In this document: piece after piece, positions 1 to 8,121 of the stretch | How the letters are laid out: the number at the start of each line of letters is the position of its first letter | How positions within the stretch are numbered: the first letter of the stretch is position 1 | Virus record (IMG/VR): IMGVR_UViG_3300042923_000619 | Coordinates: 62,001 to 126,000 of that record | Length of the DNA stretch: 64,000 nt | Source: a virus | Reading direction: 5' to 3' (one strand) | The notes under the pieces: generated by a model | Told to the model about the DNA's origin: nothing | Databases searched by the model: none | What the model saw: only the letters and a program-made list of their open reading frames with translations | Program-made: the position numbers and the translations under genes

Positions 1-165
1 TTTATTATATTGAATATACTCATTAAATGATATCTCATATTTATATCCTTCATCGTCATGAATAGAAAATTTAGTCTTACTATTTACATAATCGTCCTTT
101 ATCATATATAATCCTTTTTCTTTTAATTTATTTTTGACTTGTTGTAAAGTATATTTTACTGGCAT
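1..165 (-). CDS. intron-encoded ORF, N-terminal part (probable homing endonuclease), cut by left edge
   Basis: The ORF opens with ATG at 163-165 behind a good ribosome binding site (AGAAGGTG) and runs off the left edge, so only 55 residues are visible. The residues seen resemble the short repeated modules of phage homing endonucleases (a basic helix, then a K-G-hydrophobic strand and an aromatic strand), but no catalytic motif lies in this part. It sits just 3' of a group I intron core that interrupts the tape measure gene, the usual place for an intron endonuclease. Nuclease assignment is inferred mainly from position. Confidence 0.5.
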   Translation of the reverse strand, partial: MPVKYTLQQVKNKLKEKGLYMIKDDYVNSKTKFSIHDDEGYKYEISFNEYIQYNK

Positions 166-630
166 ATTTCACCTTCTTGTCCTATTTTAATTATATACAC
201 AACTCATACTTTCATATGAGAATAGACTATTTCTTCACCTTCATCTATTATATTTTTTTATAATAATGTTAAGGGCGTACCTTTTCCATTTAAGGGATTT
301 TCACCCACTCTAAGCGATTGAGCCGTACTCCTATTGTTCGATTTTCACGAACCTTCTCAGGGATAGTCGTTGAAGATTCCCCATATTATAAATTAACTTA
401 GGGGCTTACCTGCATGAACAACCATTTTATTATATAATTTGTTTTATATAATTTGTTTTATATAATTGAATACTTAGGATTTAACCTTATATCCATCCTT
501 ACGTTTTTTCTACTTTCGTCCCTTCATATACTACTTTCGTATATATTGTGGTGTAAGGCTTTAGGTATTACCTGCAATTAAATACGTGTCCTATGCACAT
601 TTCTGTACATACGAGGCTTTTTCTAAGAAA
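1..630 (-). ncRNA. group I intron B in the tape measure gene (3' end beyond window)
   Basis: Read on the minus strand, the 5' P7 strand GACTAT (363-368, preceded by AAC) pairs with ATAGTC (225-230), the hallmark of the group I catalytic core. Several short stems lie between them. The reading frame of the tape measure protein runs into this element after the residues AGTRF and stops soon after at 591-593. An ORF (1-165) starts 3' of the core. The 5' splice site is placed near 625-632 only approximately. The 3' splice site is outside the window. Confidence 0.7.
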
Positions 631-805
631 AATCTTGTTCCAGCCAAAGCTTGTATTCCTGCTAAGTAATCAACTTGGCTGAGTTGACCACTTTTAAATT
701 TTTGCATAAATTCTTGCAATACTGTATCAAATTCTTTAAATTGACCTTTATTATTTCTGATTGCGATACCAATTCTATTCCATTTATATTCATATAGGCT
801 CGTTA
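628..805 (-). CDS. tape measure protein, second exon
   Basis: Minus-strand frame encoding a stretch with GIAIRNNKGQF, then a block ending QALAGTRF. In phage tape measure proteins of the TIGR01760 type this is the conserved segment that directly follows the end of the exon at 1058-2813. It has no start codon or ribosome binding site of its own and is flanked by two group I introns. I therefore read it as a short exon of about 58 codons. Exact ends are uncertain by several codons. Confidence 0.7.
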
Positions 806-1058
806 ATTCCTATACCGTTCTCTTATGAACTGCTTATAGTTTCCTATAAGATTAGACTATATCACTATCCTAAATTAATAGGAGACTCACCATTTCCATT
901 CACTTGAATGTACTTCCCGAAGGAATAGTCGTTAGGCTTTTATATTCTATATAATAGAATAATTTAGCACGGTAGGTTAGCATATTCATTTATGAACTTA
1001 GCCTTCCCCGTATTAAGCGAGTTATTCGAAATGGATTACTCCATTAAGCCACAAGTTT
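800..1058 (-). ncRNA. group I intron A in the tape measure gene
   Basis: On the minus strand, GACTAT (925-930, preceded by AAC) and ATAGTC (855-860) form the P7 pairing of a group I ribozyme core. The upstream exon ends after ...FAINDKL and reads into a stop at 1044-1046. The conserved tape measure sequence resumes at about 805. The element is about 260 nt long, close to a minimal group I intron, and has no room for an ORF. Splice sites are approximate. Confidence 0.75.
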
Positions 1059-2813
1059 GTCGTTTATGGCAAATTCTGTATCGTTAATTGTTTTTCCATC
1101 TTCATCAATATTACCTAGTTTTATATTACTATACCTTGCATAGATAGTTTTAAAACTTTCGCCTATTGTTGAAGCTGATTTTCGCGTTTTCTCAGAAACA
1201 GTTGTAATATATGTGATTAGGTTACTTAGTGGAGTTCCAGCCTCCTGTGCACTAAATGCTGTACGTTGTATTGCTGTTGCTATCTCAGCAAAGCTCGTAG
1301 CAGAAACATTGTCCATCTTACTCATCATATCTACAACATTCTGCATTCCTTCACCAGTCATATTAAAGGCATTTTTAATAGCAATTAATTGTTCAGTAAC
1401 TTGTGCAGTTGTTTGACCAGAAAGTTTAGAACCCATAATAGAAGCAGACATTAACGCTTCTCCTTCTTTTCCATCAAAACCTGCTCTAGTTACTTCTTCC
1501 ATACCCTTCATCATTTCTGCATTTGTTGTATGTAATTGTTCTCCTAATTGCTTATAATTATTAACTATATCAACTATTTCACCTTTGGATTTTCCAGTAA
1601 TCATCTGCATATTAGTCATTGACTTATCCATTTGAATAGTATAATTAACAGCATCTTTTAATTGACTTGTTATTTCTTGAACTACTTGTTGAACGCCATA
1701 AAAAATTCCAACCTTACTTAAAAAATTACTTAATCCACTAAAAAATCCACCATTATTAGTTTCTTTTAAAGAATTAACTAGTTGTTTGGTTTCATTAGTA
1801 GTTTGTTCCATTGATGATTTAACAGTATTTAAACTGTTTCTAATATTATTAAAATTAACATTATCAGTTTCTTTTAATTTACTTAACAAACTGTTTAAAT
1901 CTTTAGTTGTAGACTCCACAAATCCATTAGGTAATTTATTTCCAAACTTTTGTTGCAATTTTTCAACCTGTGAAATTGTATTATTTATATCTTTAGTTAA
2001 TGAATTAGTTTCACTATTTTTTATTTGTTGTTGTAATTTATATTCATCCTCAAGTGCTTTATTTACAGCTTTTGCTTGATTTAATTCTTGTGTTCTATCT
2101 CTTTGTTGAGATTTCTGTTCTGCTTTCTCTCTGCCATTAGCCATTTGATTAACTAAATCATTTTCTTCTTTTTGAATTTGAATTAATTTACTTTCTTCGA
2201 CTTCTAATTGTTTGACTTGTTCTAAATATTTCTTTAATTCATTGTCAGAAGAAAAATTATTAGAGTTGCTAAACATATTTTGTAAATCAGCAACTTTATT
2301 TTTATCAGCAAATCCATTTTTTTCTAATTGATTTAATTTTTGTTGTGCATTTGCAATATCATCTATAGATTGTTTTATCTTAGCATTATTCGTTATAATA
2401 GTTTTTGCAGACTCTACTAAGGTTCCATCTTGTAATGATTGAACTTGTTTTACTACAGTACCTATTCCTGTTGATATTTCAGCTACTTGTTTTCCTATTT
2501 CACCATTATTAAATCTAGTTGTAGTTACTTTTAATACTTCACCATTTAAGTTACTCATTGCTGATGTAGCTTTATTTATAACTTCATTAATATTTCCAAG
2601 TGAAACATTTCCACCTAAACTTGTTTTAAAATTATTTGCCAAATTAGTTAATGTCTCTAGCTGTTTAGCAACATCAGAATTTTTAATATTTATATCTAAA
2701 TCAATTTTTGAATTATTTAAAGTTTTTATAATATTATTTAATTTATTTTGTATTTCATTTGCACTTTGTAATTGTACTCCAAGTAAAATACTACTCTTAA
2801 AACTATCTGCCAT
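1044..2813 (-). CDS. phage tail tape measure protein, 5' exon
   Basis: Sets tail length and helps DNA ejection. The N-terminal 340 residues are long coiled coil rich in N, Q, K and L. Residues 350-589 match the conserved tape measure core (QMDKSMTNMQ..., TRAGFDGKEGEALM, ISTLIGESFKTIYAR-like segments). The ORF ends at 1044 only because the last four codons read into group I intron A. The protein continues in the exon at 628-805 and beyond the window. It lies directly after a tail-assembly-type gene (2879-3460), the usual order. The start at 2813 has AGGAGAG seven bases upstream. Confidence 0.9.
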   Translation of the reverse strand: MADSFKSSILLGVQLQSANEIQNKLNNIIKTLNNSKIDLDINIKNSDVAKQLETLTNLANNFKTSLGGNVSLGNINEVINKATSAMSNLNGEVLKVTTTRFNNGEIGKQVAEISTGIGTVVKQVQSLQDGTLVESAKTIITNNAKIKQSIDDIANAQQKLNQLEKNGFADKNKVADLQNMFSNSNNFSSDNELKKYLEQVKQLEVEESKLIQIQKEENDLVNQMANGREKAEQKSQQRDRTQELNQAKAVNKALEDEYKLQQQIKNSETNSLTKDINNTISQVEKLQQKFGNKLPNGFVESTTKDLNSLLSKLKETDNVNFNNIRNSLNTVKSSMEQTTNETKQLVNSLKETNNGGFFSGLSNFLSKVGIFYGVQQVVQEITSQLKDAVNYTIQMDKSMTNMQMITGKSKGEIVDIVNNYKQLGEQLHTTNAEMMKGMEEVTRAGFDGKEGEALMSASIMGSKLSGQTTAQVTEQLIAIKNAFNMTGEGMQNVVDMMSKMDNVSATSFAEIATAIQRTAFSAQEAGTPLSNLITYITTVSEKTRKSASTIGESFKTIYARYSNIKLGNIDEDGKTINDTEFAINDKLVA

Positions 2814-2845
2814 TATTTATTTCTCTCCTTTCTATTAACAACAAA

Positions 2846-2878
2846 AAAGAGAGTGTTAATATAAATAACGCCCTCTTA
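2846..2878 (-). terminator. intrinsic terminator after gene 2879-3460
   Basis: On the minus strand AGAGGGCGTTA pairs with TAACACTCTCT (one mismatch, one wobble) and is followed by a T-run (TTTTTTG). It lies between the stop at 2879 and the tape measure start at 2813. Confidence 0.6.
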
Positions 2879-3460
2879 CTATTTCTTCTTTCTATTATAT
2901 TGTCTTTTTGGCTTTGTATTTTTTTCAATACTTTTTATAATATTATTTTGAAACTTTTCTGTAGTTTCTTTATCTCCATTTTGTAATTTTACTAACTCAT
3001 CCATATTTAATCCAAGGTTAGATAAAGTTTTTTCTATATTGACTCCAACTTTAACAGACTCTATCATTTCATTTAATTTATTTTGAAGAATATCTAATTT
3101 TCTGATATTTTGAATTGTGATATCATTTCCTATTTCAATCATAATATCTATTAATGAATTTACTACTCTCTTAAAATCTCCATTCGCAAGATTCAACATT
3201 TCCTCTAGTTTGATGTCATCTATACTATTCCATTCTTCTTCTATATTTGTTAGATGGATTAACATATAACGCATTATTTGTATTGTATTCGTAATTTCAA
3301 TATCTGAATTTCCATTTTCTAATTGTACTGTTTGTGCATTTTCAGATATTAATTTAGTTAACTCATTCAATGTATTTATTTCAATTGCATTATATACTTG
3401 ATATTCGCCAAATGTTGCTCTAATTTTCTTTTTAATATCATTATCTTTTAACTTTGCCAT
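2879..3460 (-). CDS. putative tail assembly protein upstream of tape measure
   Basis: 193 residues, mostly helical and acidic, with a basic C-terminus (RQYNRKKK). It is not recognised by sequence. Its size and position, immediately before the tape measure gene and after the tail tube/tail completion genes, fit a tail assembly chaperone. I saw no obvious slippery heptamer producing the usual G/GT frameshift fusion. The ribosome binding site AAGGAGAG precedes the ATG. The role is inferred from gene order alone. Confidence 0.5.
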   Translation of the reverse strand: MAKLKDNDIKKKIRATFGEYQVYNAIEINTLNELTKLISENAQTVQLENGNSDIEITNTIQIMRYMLIHLTNIEEEWNSIDDIKLEEMLNLANGDFKRVVNSLIDIMIEIGNDITIQNIRKLDILQNKLNEMIESVKVGVNIEKTLSNLGLNMDELVKLQNGDKETTEKFQNNIIKSIEKNTKPKRQYNRKKK

Positions 3461-3485
3461 TATAATTCTCTCCTTTATTTTAAAA

Positions 3486-3518
3486 ATAAAAGGCTAGAAC
3501 ATTACATTCTAACCCTTA
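3486..3518 (-). terminator. intrinsic terminator before gene 2879-3460
   Basis: Minus strand: GGTTAGAA pairs with TTCTAGCC (one G-U) and is followed by TTTTATTTTT. It separates the GIY-YIG gene region from the next structural gene. Confidence 0.55.
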
Positions 3519-3657
3519 GTATTTTATACATTTAATTCAGTCCAATCTATATTGTCTTTATTATTTATCTTAATTTATTAATTAGCGACCTTTAAATTCT
3601 CATCAATATTTTTTATAATATTTTCATAAGATTTAGATTCTATTTTCCCATCTTTAA

Positions 3658-4518
3658 TTAACTTTTTAAGCTAATTAAATAGTTAATAGCACTTTCTACT
3701 TCTTCTTTGTTAAAATTATTTCTTTTAATTTTTGATATTGTTTGAATATTATTTTCATCATGGCTTCCAATTATAATTTCGTTTTCAATTAATGAATATT
3801 TTACAATATAATTTATTGGAACTTTAAATCCTATATTTTTCTTTATAATTGTTAAACATATATCTAATAATTCATTATATTTTTGTTTATTTATTATACT
3901 ATCTATACAATTATTACATTTAAAAACTTTCATGTCTGCCATTTTTTCTAAATCATTTAATGATACTGTATAATCATAATTAATATTTTTAAAATATTCA
4001 TATTCATTATATTCTCCAACACATACAAAAGTATCCTGAATTAAAATTGAATTTTCAGATGAATCTATGAAATTACAATATATCAAATCTTTTATATCAA
4101 CATTAAACCACTCTCCAAATGTTCTAAATTGTTTATAATCATCATGTAGTCTTGCTTCTAATTTATACATTTCATCTTTATGTATCATAATAACTCCTAA
4201 TAGGGTTAAATTAGGAATGATTCCAACATAATTTTTAAATGTTGTCACTATTTCTTTAATTCTTTTAAGCAAATTACTTGTACATCCTATCTTAGTTAAT
4301 CCAGTATCTTCATTGTACAAAAAATATACATATGAAAATGAAGGATTGTTATATAATTTATTAATATAATGTATTTCATTTAAAGCTTTATTTGGTACTT
4401 TTTTAAATAAATTTTGTAAAGTATACTCAATACTTTTACGTCTTTCTTCTATTAGTTTATCAGTATTACATTCTGTATTTTCATTCGTGAATAATTTAAT
4501 AATTTTATTTTGTTCCAT
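3658..4518 (-). CDS. GIY-YIG superfamily nuclease (T5orf172-like)
   Basis: 286 residues. Around residues 65-135 there is a Y-V-Y-F-L-Y strand, TGLTKIGCT, then a LKRIKE helix, E-A-R-L-H and F-GEWF. This is the pattern of the T5orf172/MUG113 branch of GIY-YIG nucleases. It is probably a selfish endonuclease gene inserted between the tail completion gene and the putative chaperone. A strongly structured RNA lies just upstream (4546-4698). A single extra A in the A5 run at the 3' end would extend the frame by about 27 codons to near 3575, suggesting a frameshift or recent truncation. The start has AAGGAGATG upstream. Confidence 0.7.
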   Translation of the reverse strand: MEQNKIIKLFTNENTECNTDKLIEERRKSIEYTLQNLFKKVPNKALNEIHYINKLYNNPSFSYVYFLYNEDTGLTKIGCTSNLLKRIKEIVTTFKNYVGIIPNLTLLGVIMIHKDEMYKLEARLHDDYKQFRTFGEWFNVDIKDLIYCNFIDSSENSILIQDTFVCVGEYNEYEYFKNINYDYTVSLNDLEKMADMKVFKCNNCIDSIINKQKYNELLDICLTIIKKNIGFKVPINYIVKYSLIENEIIIGSHDENNIQTISKIKRNNFNKEEVESAINYLISLKS

Positions 4519-4545
4519 ATTTGAAACATCTCCTTTTAATTTATT

Positions 4546-4698
4546 ATATTTTATTGAATGTTATGTCTCTATATACATTCAAATCGTATCCCACTATATC
4601 TTATTTAGATAATCAGACTAAAGGTAGCTACTCCTTTAGTCATAATCACCACATTCAATAAAATATAATTGGTGTGGAGACACCATTTCAATGTATAT
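4546..4698 (-). ncRNA. pseudoknot-like structured RNA upstream of the GIY-YIG gene
   Basis: A perfect 16-bp pairing (4546-4561 with 4651-4666) interleaves with an 8-bp pairing TATACATT/AATGTATA (4573-4580 with 4690-4697), so the two stems cross. Between them a stem GACTAAAGG/CCTTTAGTC (about 4616-4641) and a small GGTGT/ACACC hairpin (4671-4684) are nested. No ORF fits. The order of stems implies a pseudoknot if it folds as RNA. The group I P7 core is not convincingly present. Confidence 0.5.
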
Positions 4699-4789
4699 TA
4701 ATTTATTGATTTCCTTAATTACATATTACTACCAACAATTTTAAAAGTCAATGCTTATTTCTATTAATTTGTTTTAATAACTTTATATA

Positions 4790-4831
4790 CTATATATTGT
4801 GATACGTTCTCTAAAATACCACAATATATAG
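4790..4831. repeat. inverted repeat CTATATATTGTG / CACAATATATAG
   Basis: A 12-bp perfect inverted repeat with an 18-bp spacer in the non-coding gap before gene 4897-5346. The same ACTATATATTGT core recurs as a 15-bp inverted repeat at 57473-57516 on the other arm. It may be an operator or a weak terminator. Confidence 0.4.
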
Positions 4832-4896
4832 ATAAATATTTACATAAAATCTGTGTTTTATTGGGAATTTGAAGTAAAATAATTATCTTAATTTGT

Positions 4897-5346
4897 TTAT
4901 CCTAATACATCATACTTAGAACGTAAAAATGACATCATTTCATTTATAAAACGTCCAGTATTTTCCCACACTTCATTTACTGCTCCTACTGCATTTTTAT
5001 CCATGCTAATTGCGAAGTGTTCAGCAATTTCATCAAGAGTCATGTAGTCACCTACCTCAATTCCCATTTCAGTTTCATCATACCAAGCTGGATTTGCATG
5101 TACTGTATCATGGTCTATGTATATTTCAATATAAAATTCTCCATTTTTATTTTGAACTGGTGACACCTTACATGAATTAAGCAATAAATTTGTTCTTTCA
5201 TATACTTGAGGTGTATAATTATATATATTTTCTAAAAAATATAATCTAATATCTTGTTGTACTTTTATTGCTATAGTTTCTAATTCCTTTATTACATCTT
5301 TTTGCATTTGTGCATAAAACTCTTCAATTGAATTATAAGTTCCCAT
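4897..5346 (-). CDS. tail completion protein, HK97 gp10-like
   Basis: 149 residues with the layout of HK97 gp10-type neck/tail completion proteins: an N-terminal amphipathic helix with many K/E, a central Y-TPQVYERTN segment, then a beta-rich part with an acidic DHDTVHANPAW stretch. It follows the tail tube gene here rather than preceding it. An 'AAACAAATTAAG' boundary element overlaps the region just after its stop. The match is by pattern only. Confidence 0.5.
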   Translation of the reverse strand: MGTYNSIEEFYAQMQKDVIKELETIAIKVQQDIRLYFLENIYNYTPQVYERTNLLLNSCKVSPVQNKNGEFYIEIYIDHDTVHANPAWYDETEMGIEVGDYMTLDEIAEHFAISMDKNAVGAVNEVWENTGRFINEMMSFLRSKYDVLG

Positions 5347-5392
5347 TTTTTGATTTCACTTCCTTATATTAATTTTTTCATTTTTAAATACT

Positions 5393-5420
5393 CAAAAATA
5401 GACACCACTAGGATGTCTAC
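5393..5420 (-). terminator. intrinsic terminator after the tail tube gene
   Basis: Minus strand TAGACA/TGTCTA stem with adjoining pairs, followed by TTTTTG. It lies about 40 bases after the stop codon at 5453. Confidence 0.65.
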
Positions 5421-5452
5421 TATCAATATTCAATTTTTATTTTATTAATTTA

Positions 5453-6562
5453 TTATGCAACTGTAACAGTTGAAACATTAGATGTTCCAGCAAAAGTACC
5501 ACCTGTTACAACTACTTTAAAGTTATAAGAACTTCCTGAAGTTAATCCTTTAACTAATGCACTGGTTGAAGTTGCAGTTACAGCTCCACCATTTAAATAT
5601 ACTCCTGTTGTTCCACTTGTAGCACATGTTGAATATGTGGCATCTGTTGAAAGTTTATACATAACATCAACAGATGTAGCTCCTGTTGGTGCAGTAAATG
5701 TTAAACTAGATTGTCCTGCTACTAAAGAACTTGCTGATAAATCACTTATTGTAGAAATTGGAGCTGTAGCGTTTGGATTTTTAGCTTTAAATTCACAGAA
5801 TAAAGGATTGCCGTCTGGGTCAACATTAAATGGGTCTCCAAGTACCTTAAAAGTAATTTCAAATTTTGATGGATTTTCAGCGTCAAATGATAAAGTTACA
5901 CCTGATTGAACAACTACATTTGGAATAATCATATCCATTAATTCTATTTTATTTGTAGCAACATTCTTTCTTAATACTGTTGCTTGTAATTCTTTAGCAT
6001 CAACTTGTCTATTACCATATACCTTAAAAGTATAGACTTGTCCTGCTGATAAAACTTCTGTATAGTTTACTTCAACTTTATCACCAATTTTTAATTCTGA
6101 ATTAGTTATGGTAAATTTCTTTTTATCAGTCCCATCTACTACACCAACTAGTGGTAAATCTAATTCTCCTCCAAGAGATAATTTATGGAAATTAATTGGT
6201 GTTCCAGTCATAGGTTCTGATTTTAAAGTTAACACCAAAGTTCCATCTGTTGTTACTGAGAATACTTCTTCTTTATAATAAGATTCATTTTCGGTATTTA
6301 ATACCAATCCTTCACTACCTAATGCTTCTGCGAGTTGAGCAAAAGATATAGTTTCTGTTTCCATCTTGTATGTTGCTACTGGTGTTGTTGACCAAAATAG
6401 TTTTTCTATACCTTGTTCCTTTGCTGATTTGTCTGTAGTTTTGTATTCAAATGTACATTTGTTTGCTTGAGGGATTTTTAGTAATAATTTATTATCTGTT
6501 CTGCTTCTCAATTTGACCTGACTCGCATTTAAAATCCCAAATCTTTCATTAATTGTTGCCAT
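5453..6562 (-). CDS. major tail tube protein with C-terminal FN3-like domain
   Basis: 369 residues, beta-rich. Residues 1-270 have the character of a phage tail tube protein. Residues about 280-369 form a fibronectin type III/Ig-like domain (PISTISDLSASSL..., a GLTSGSSYNFKVVV strand, final VSTVTVA). Such decorating domains are common at the end of tail tube proteins. It sits four genes before the tape measure. Strong ribosome binding site AAGGAGG. A boundary element overlaps the stop codon (TAATAAATTAAT), then a terminator. Confidence 0.7.
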   Translation of the reverse strand: MATINERFGILNASQVKLRSRTDNKLLLKIPQANKCTFEYKTTDKSAKEQGIEKLFWSTTPVATYKMETETISFAQLAEALGSEGLVLNTENESYYKEEVFSVTTDGTLVLTLKSEPMTGTPINFHKLSLGGELDLPLVGVVDGTDKKKFTITNSELKIGDKVEVNYTEVLSAGQVYTFKVYGNRQVDAKELQATVLRKNVATNKIELMDMIIPNVVVQSGVTLSFDAENPSKFEITFKVLGDPFNVDPDGNPLFCEFKAKNPNATAPISTISDLSASSLVAGQSSLTFTAPTGATSVDVMYKLSTDATYSTCATSGTTGVYLNGGAVTATSTSALVKGLTSGSSYNFKVVVTGGTFAGTSNVSTVTVA

Positions 6563-6601
6563 TTATATTCCTCCTTAAATTTTACGATTTTTATATAATA
6601 A

Positions 6602-6630
6602 AAAAGTTCCTATAATTTATAGAAACTTAA
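6602..6630 (-). terminator. intrinsic terminator after gene 6632-7489
   Basis: Minus strand AAGTTTCTATAA pairs with the TATAGGAACTT segment (one mismatch), followed by TTTTTTATT. Confidence 0.6.
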
Positions 6631-6631
6631 T

Positions 6632-7489
6632 TTATTCATTAATTAACTTTTTACATTTTGATAATTTTACTTTTGTCTTTTTAATCCAATTTAAATCTGG
6701 AACTTTTTCAAAATTATAATTACCAGAAGTAAATTGAGATTTAGTTATTTCTATATTTTCTTTTTCAAGTAAGAAATTGAAATAATAATGTAATTGCCAC
6801 ACTGTAATAGTTGAAATATTAGAAAAATTATATTTGCTATTTTCATTCATACATACACTACCAATTAATTGATTGATGGTAATTTTATTTTCATTTTCTT
6901 CTTTTTTTTTATCTTCTTTGTATATTCTATATTGTTCCTCTAATATTCTTTGTAAATTTTCATCGTCATAGTGTTCTAATTCATCTATTTCTTCTTTTTC
7001 TTCTTTTATGATATCTGTACAAGTAATAGTTCTAATAAGTTCACTTAATTCTTCAAAGTTATCCTCATTTAATTCAAATGGAATATTAAACATTTTCCCA
7101 AATGCTTCTTTTTTATAATTTATTACAATTTTATTGTCATCTAATACTTCAATATCTTTCATATCAATTCCAAAAAAGAAACATAATGATTGTGCCAATA
7201 ATGCTATAATAGAATTTTCAGGTTTAATTCCTTCATCTTGTTTGAGGTAGTATTTTTCTTGAATAAAAAATGAGTTAAATAAACTTTTCCCACAAAAATC
7301 ATTTTGTAATGTATTCCATAATTGAAGATTCTCTTTTTGCATACAAAATGGATAAGTCATAGCATAATAATATCCCAAACCAATTTTATCTATGTCTGAT
7401 ATTTTAGGTGGTTTTATAATTAAACCATTATAATTAACTGGTAAACCCCTAATAAGAAGAAATTCTAATTCATCTATTGAAATATTCAT
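6632..7489 (-). CDS. structural-region protein of unknown function
   Basis: 285 residues, acidic, with a long E/K-rich helix around residues 160-200. It lies between a putative tail terminator (its start overlaps that gene's stop at 7489) and the tail tube gene. Fold and function are not recognised. A tail assembly or chaperone role is possible from position. The gene ends ...LINE with its TAA inside a GAATAAATTAAG boundary element. Confidence 0.5.
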   Translation of the reverse strand: MNISIDELEFLLIRGLPVNYNGLIIKPPKISDIDKIGLGYYYAMTYPFCMQKENLQLWNTLQNDFCGKSLFNSFFIQEKYYLKQDEGIKPENSIIALLAQSLCFFFGIDMKDIEVLDDNKIVINYKKEAFGKMFNIPFELNEDNFEELSELIRTITCTDIIKEEKEEIDELEHYDDENLQRILEEQYRIYKEDKKKEENENKITINQLIGSVCMNENSKYNFSNISTITVWQLHYYFNFLLEKENIEITKSQFTSGNYNFEKVPDLNWIKKTKVKLSKCKKLINE

Positions 7490-8052
7490 TAAGAATCACC
7501 TCTTAATTGTTTCTGAATATTTTTATTATTAAGATAATCACTTGAGAATGAATGCCCGCTATAAATGCAAGTATATCCAACATTTTGTTCGTTAATATTT
7601 AAATCTCTAATTTTTTCCTTTTTAACTTCACCTAATCCATTAATAGTTGCTCTATTAAACTCATTATCCATTAATTTCATGATTGCAAAACTTCTATTGA
7701 TTCCATTAGAAAGTTCTTGAATATTATCACCTTTTATTATAATTCTAAATATTATATAAACCATATCATATTCTCTACTTAAAGAAGCAGTATGAAAATC
7801 TATTAATATATTGACACATTCCTCTGATAAAATTTCATTATTTTTACGTCTAAATAAAACACAACCATGTTCTTTTGATGGTATAAATAATTGATATGGG
7901 TCGTCTGGATAACTACAAATACTTTCGTCTAAGGCGTTACTATCTGCAAACCAAACTAAACGAAATAGTTGTTCATTATCTATAAAGAATTGTTTTATAA
8001 AATTTTTAAATAAACCTATATCATCAATTTCTAATAAATCATCTACTTTCAT
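7489..8052 (-). CDS. putative tail terminator / head-tail joining protein
   Basis: 187 residues, mixed alpha-beta. Position between the neck genes and the tail tube fits a tail terminator or head-tail joining protein. A segment near the C-terminus (GYTCIYSGHSFS) resembles the last strand region of such proteins, but this is a weak match. The start has GGAGGTGATG close upstream and the stop overlaps the next start by one base, so the two are translationally coupled. Confidence 0.4.
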   Translation of the reverse strand: MKVDDLLEIDDIGLFKNFIKQFFIDNEQLFRLVWFADSNALDESICSYPDDPYQLFIPSKEHGCVLFRRKNNEILSEECVNILIDFHTASLSREYDMVYIIFRIIIKGDNIQELSNGINRSFAIMKLMDNEFNRATINGLGEVKKEKIRDLNINEQNVGYTCIYSGHSFSSDYLNNKNIQKQLRGDS

Positions 8053-8121
8053 TTATCCATCACCTCCATAAATTAATATTAAATTCACATTATCACTCCC
8101 TTATTGTATTAATTTATCTTT

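Noticed and set aside
4546-4735. Group I intron at the GIY-YIG gene
   Set aside because: AAGATATAGTGGG looks like the 3' P7 strand, but its partner GACTA mismatches at the last pair and is better used in another stem. No exon is interrupted at this point.
5637-5909. Rightward ORF of 90 codons inside the tail tube gene
   Set aside because: Antisense shadow of a strongly supported structural gene, without a ribosome binding site. The same applies to the other rightward ORFs under the left-arm genes.
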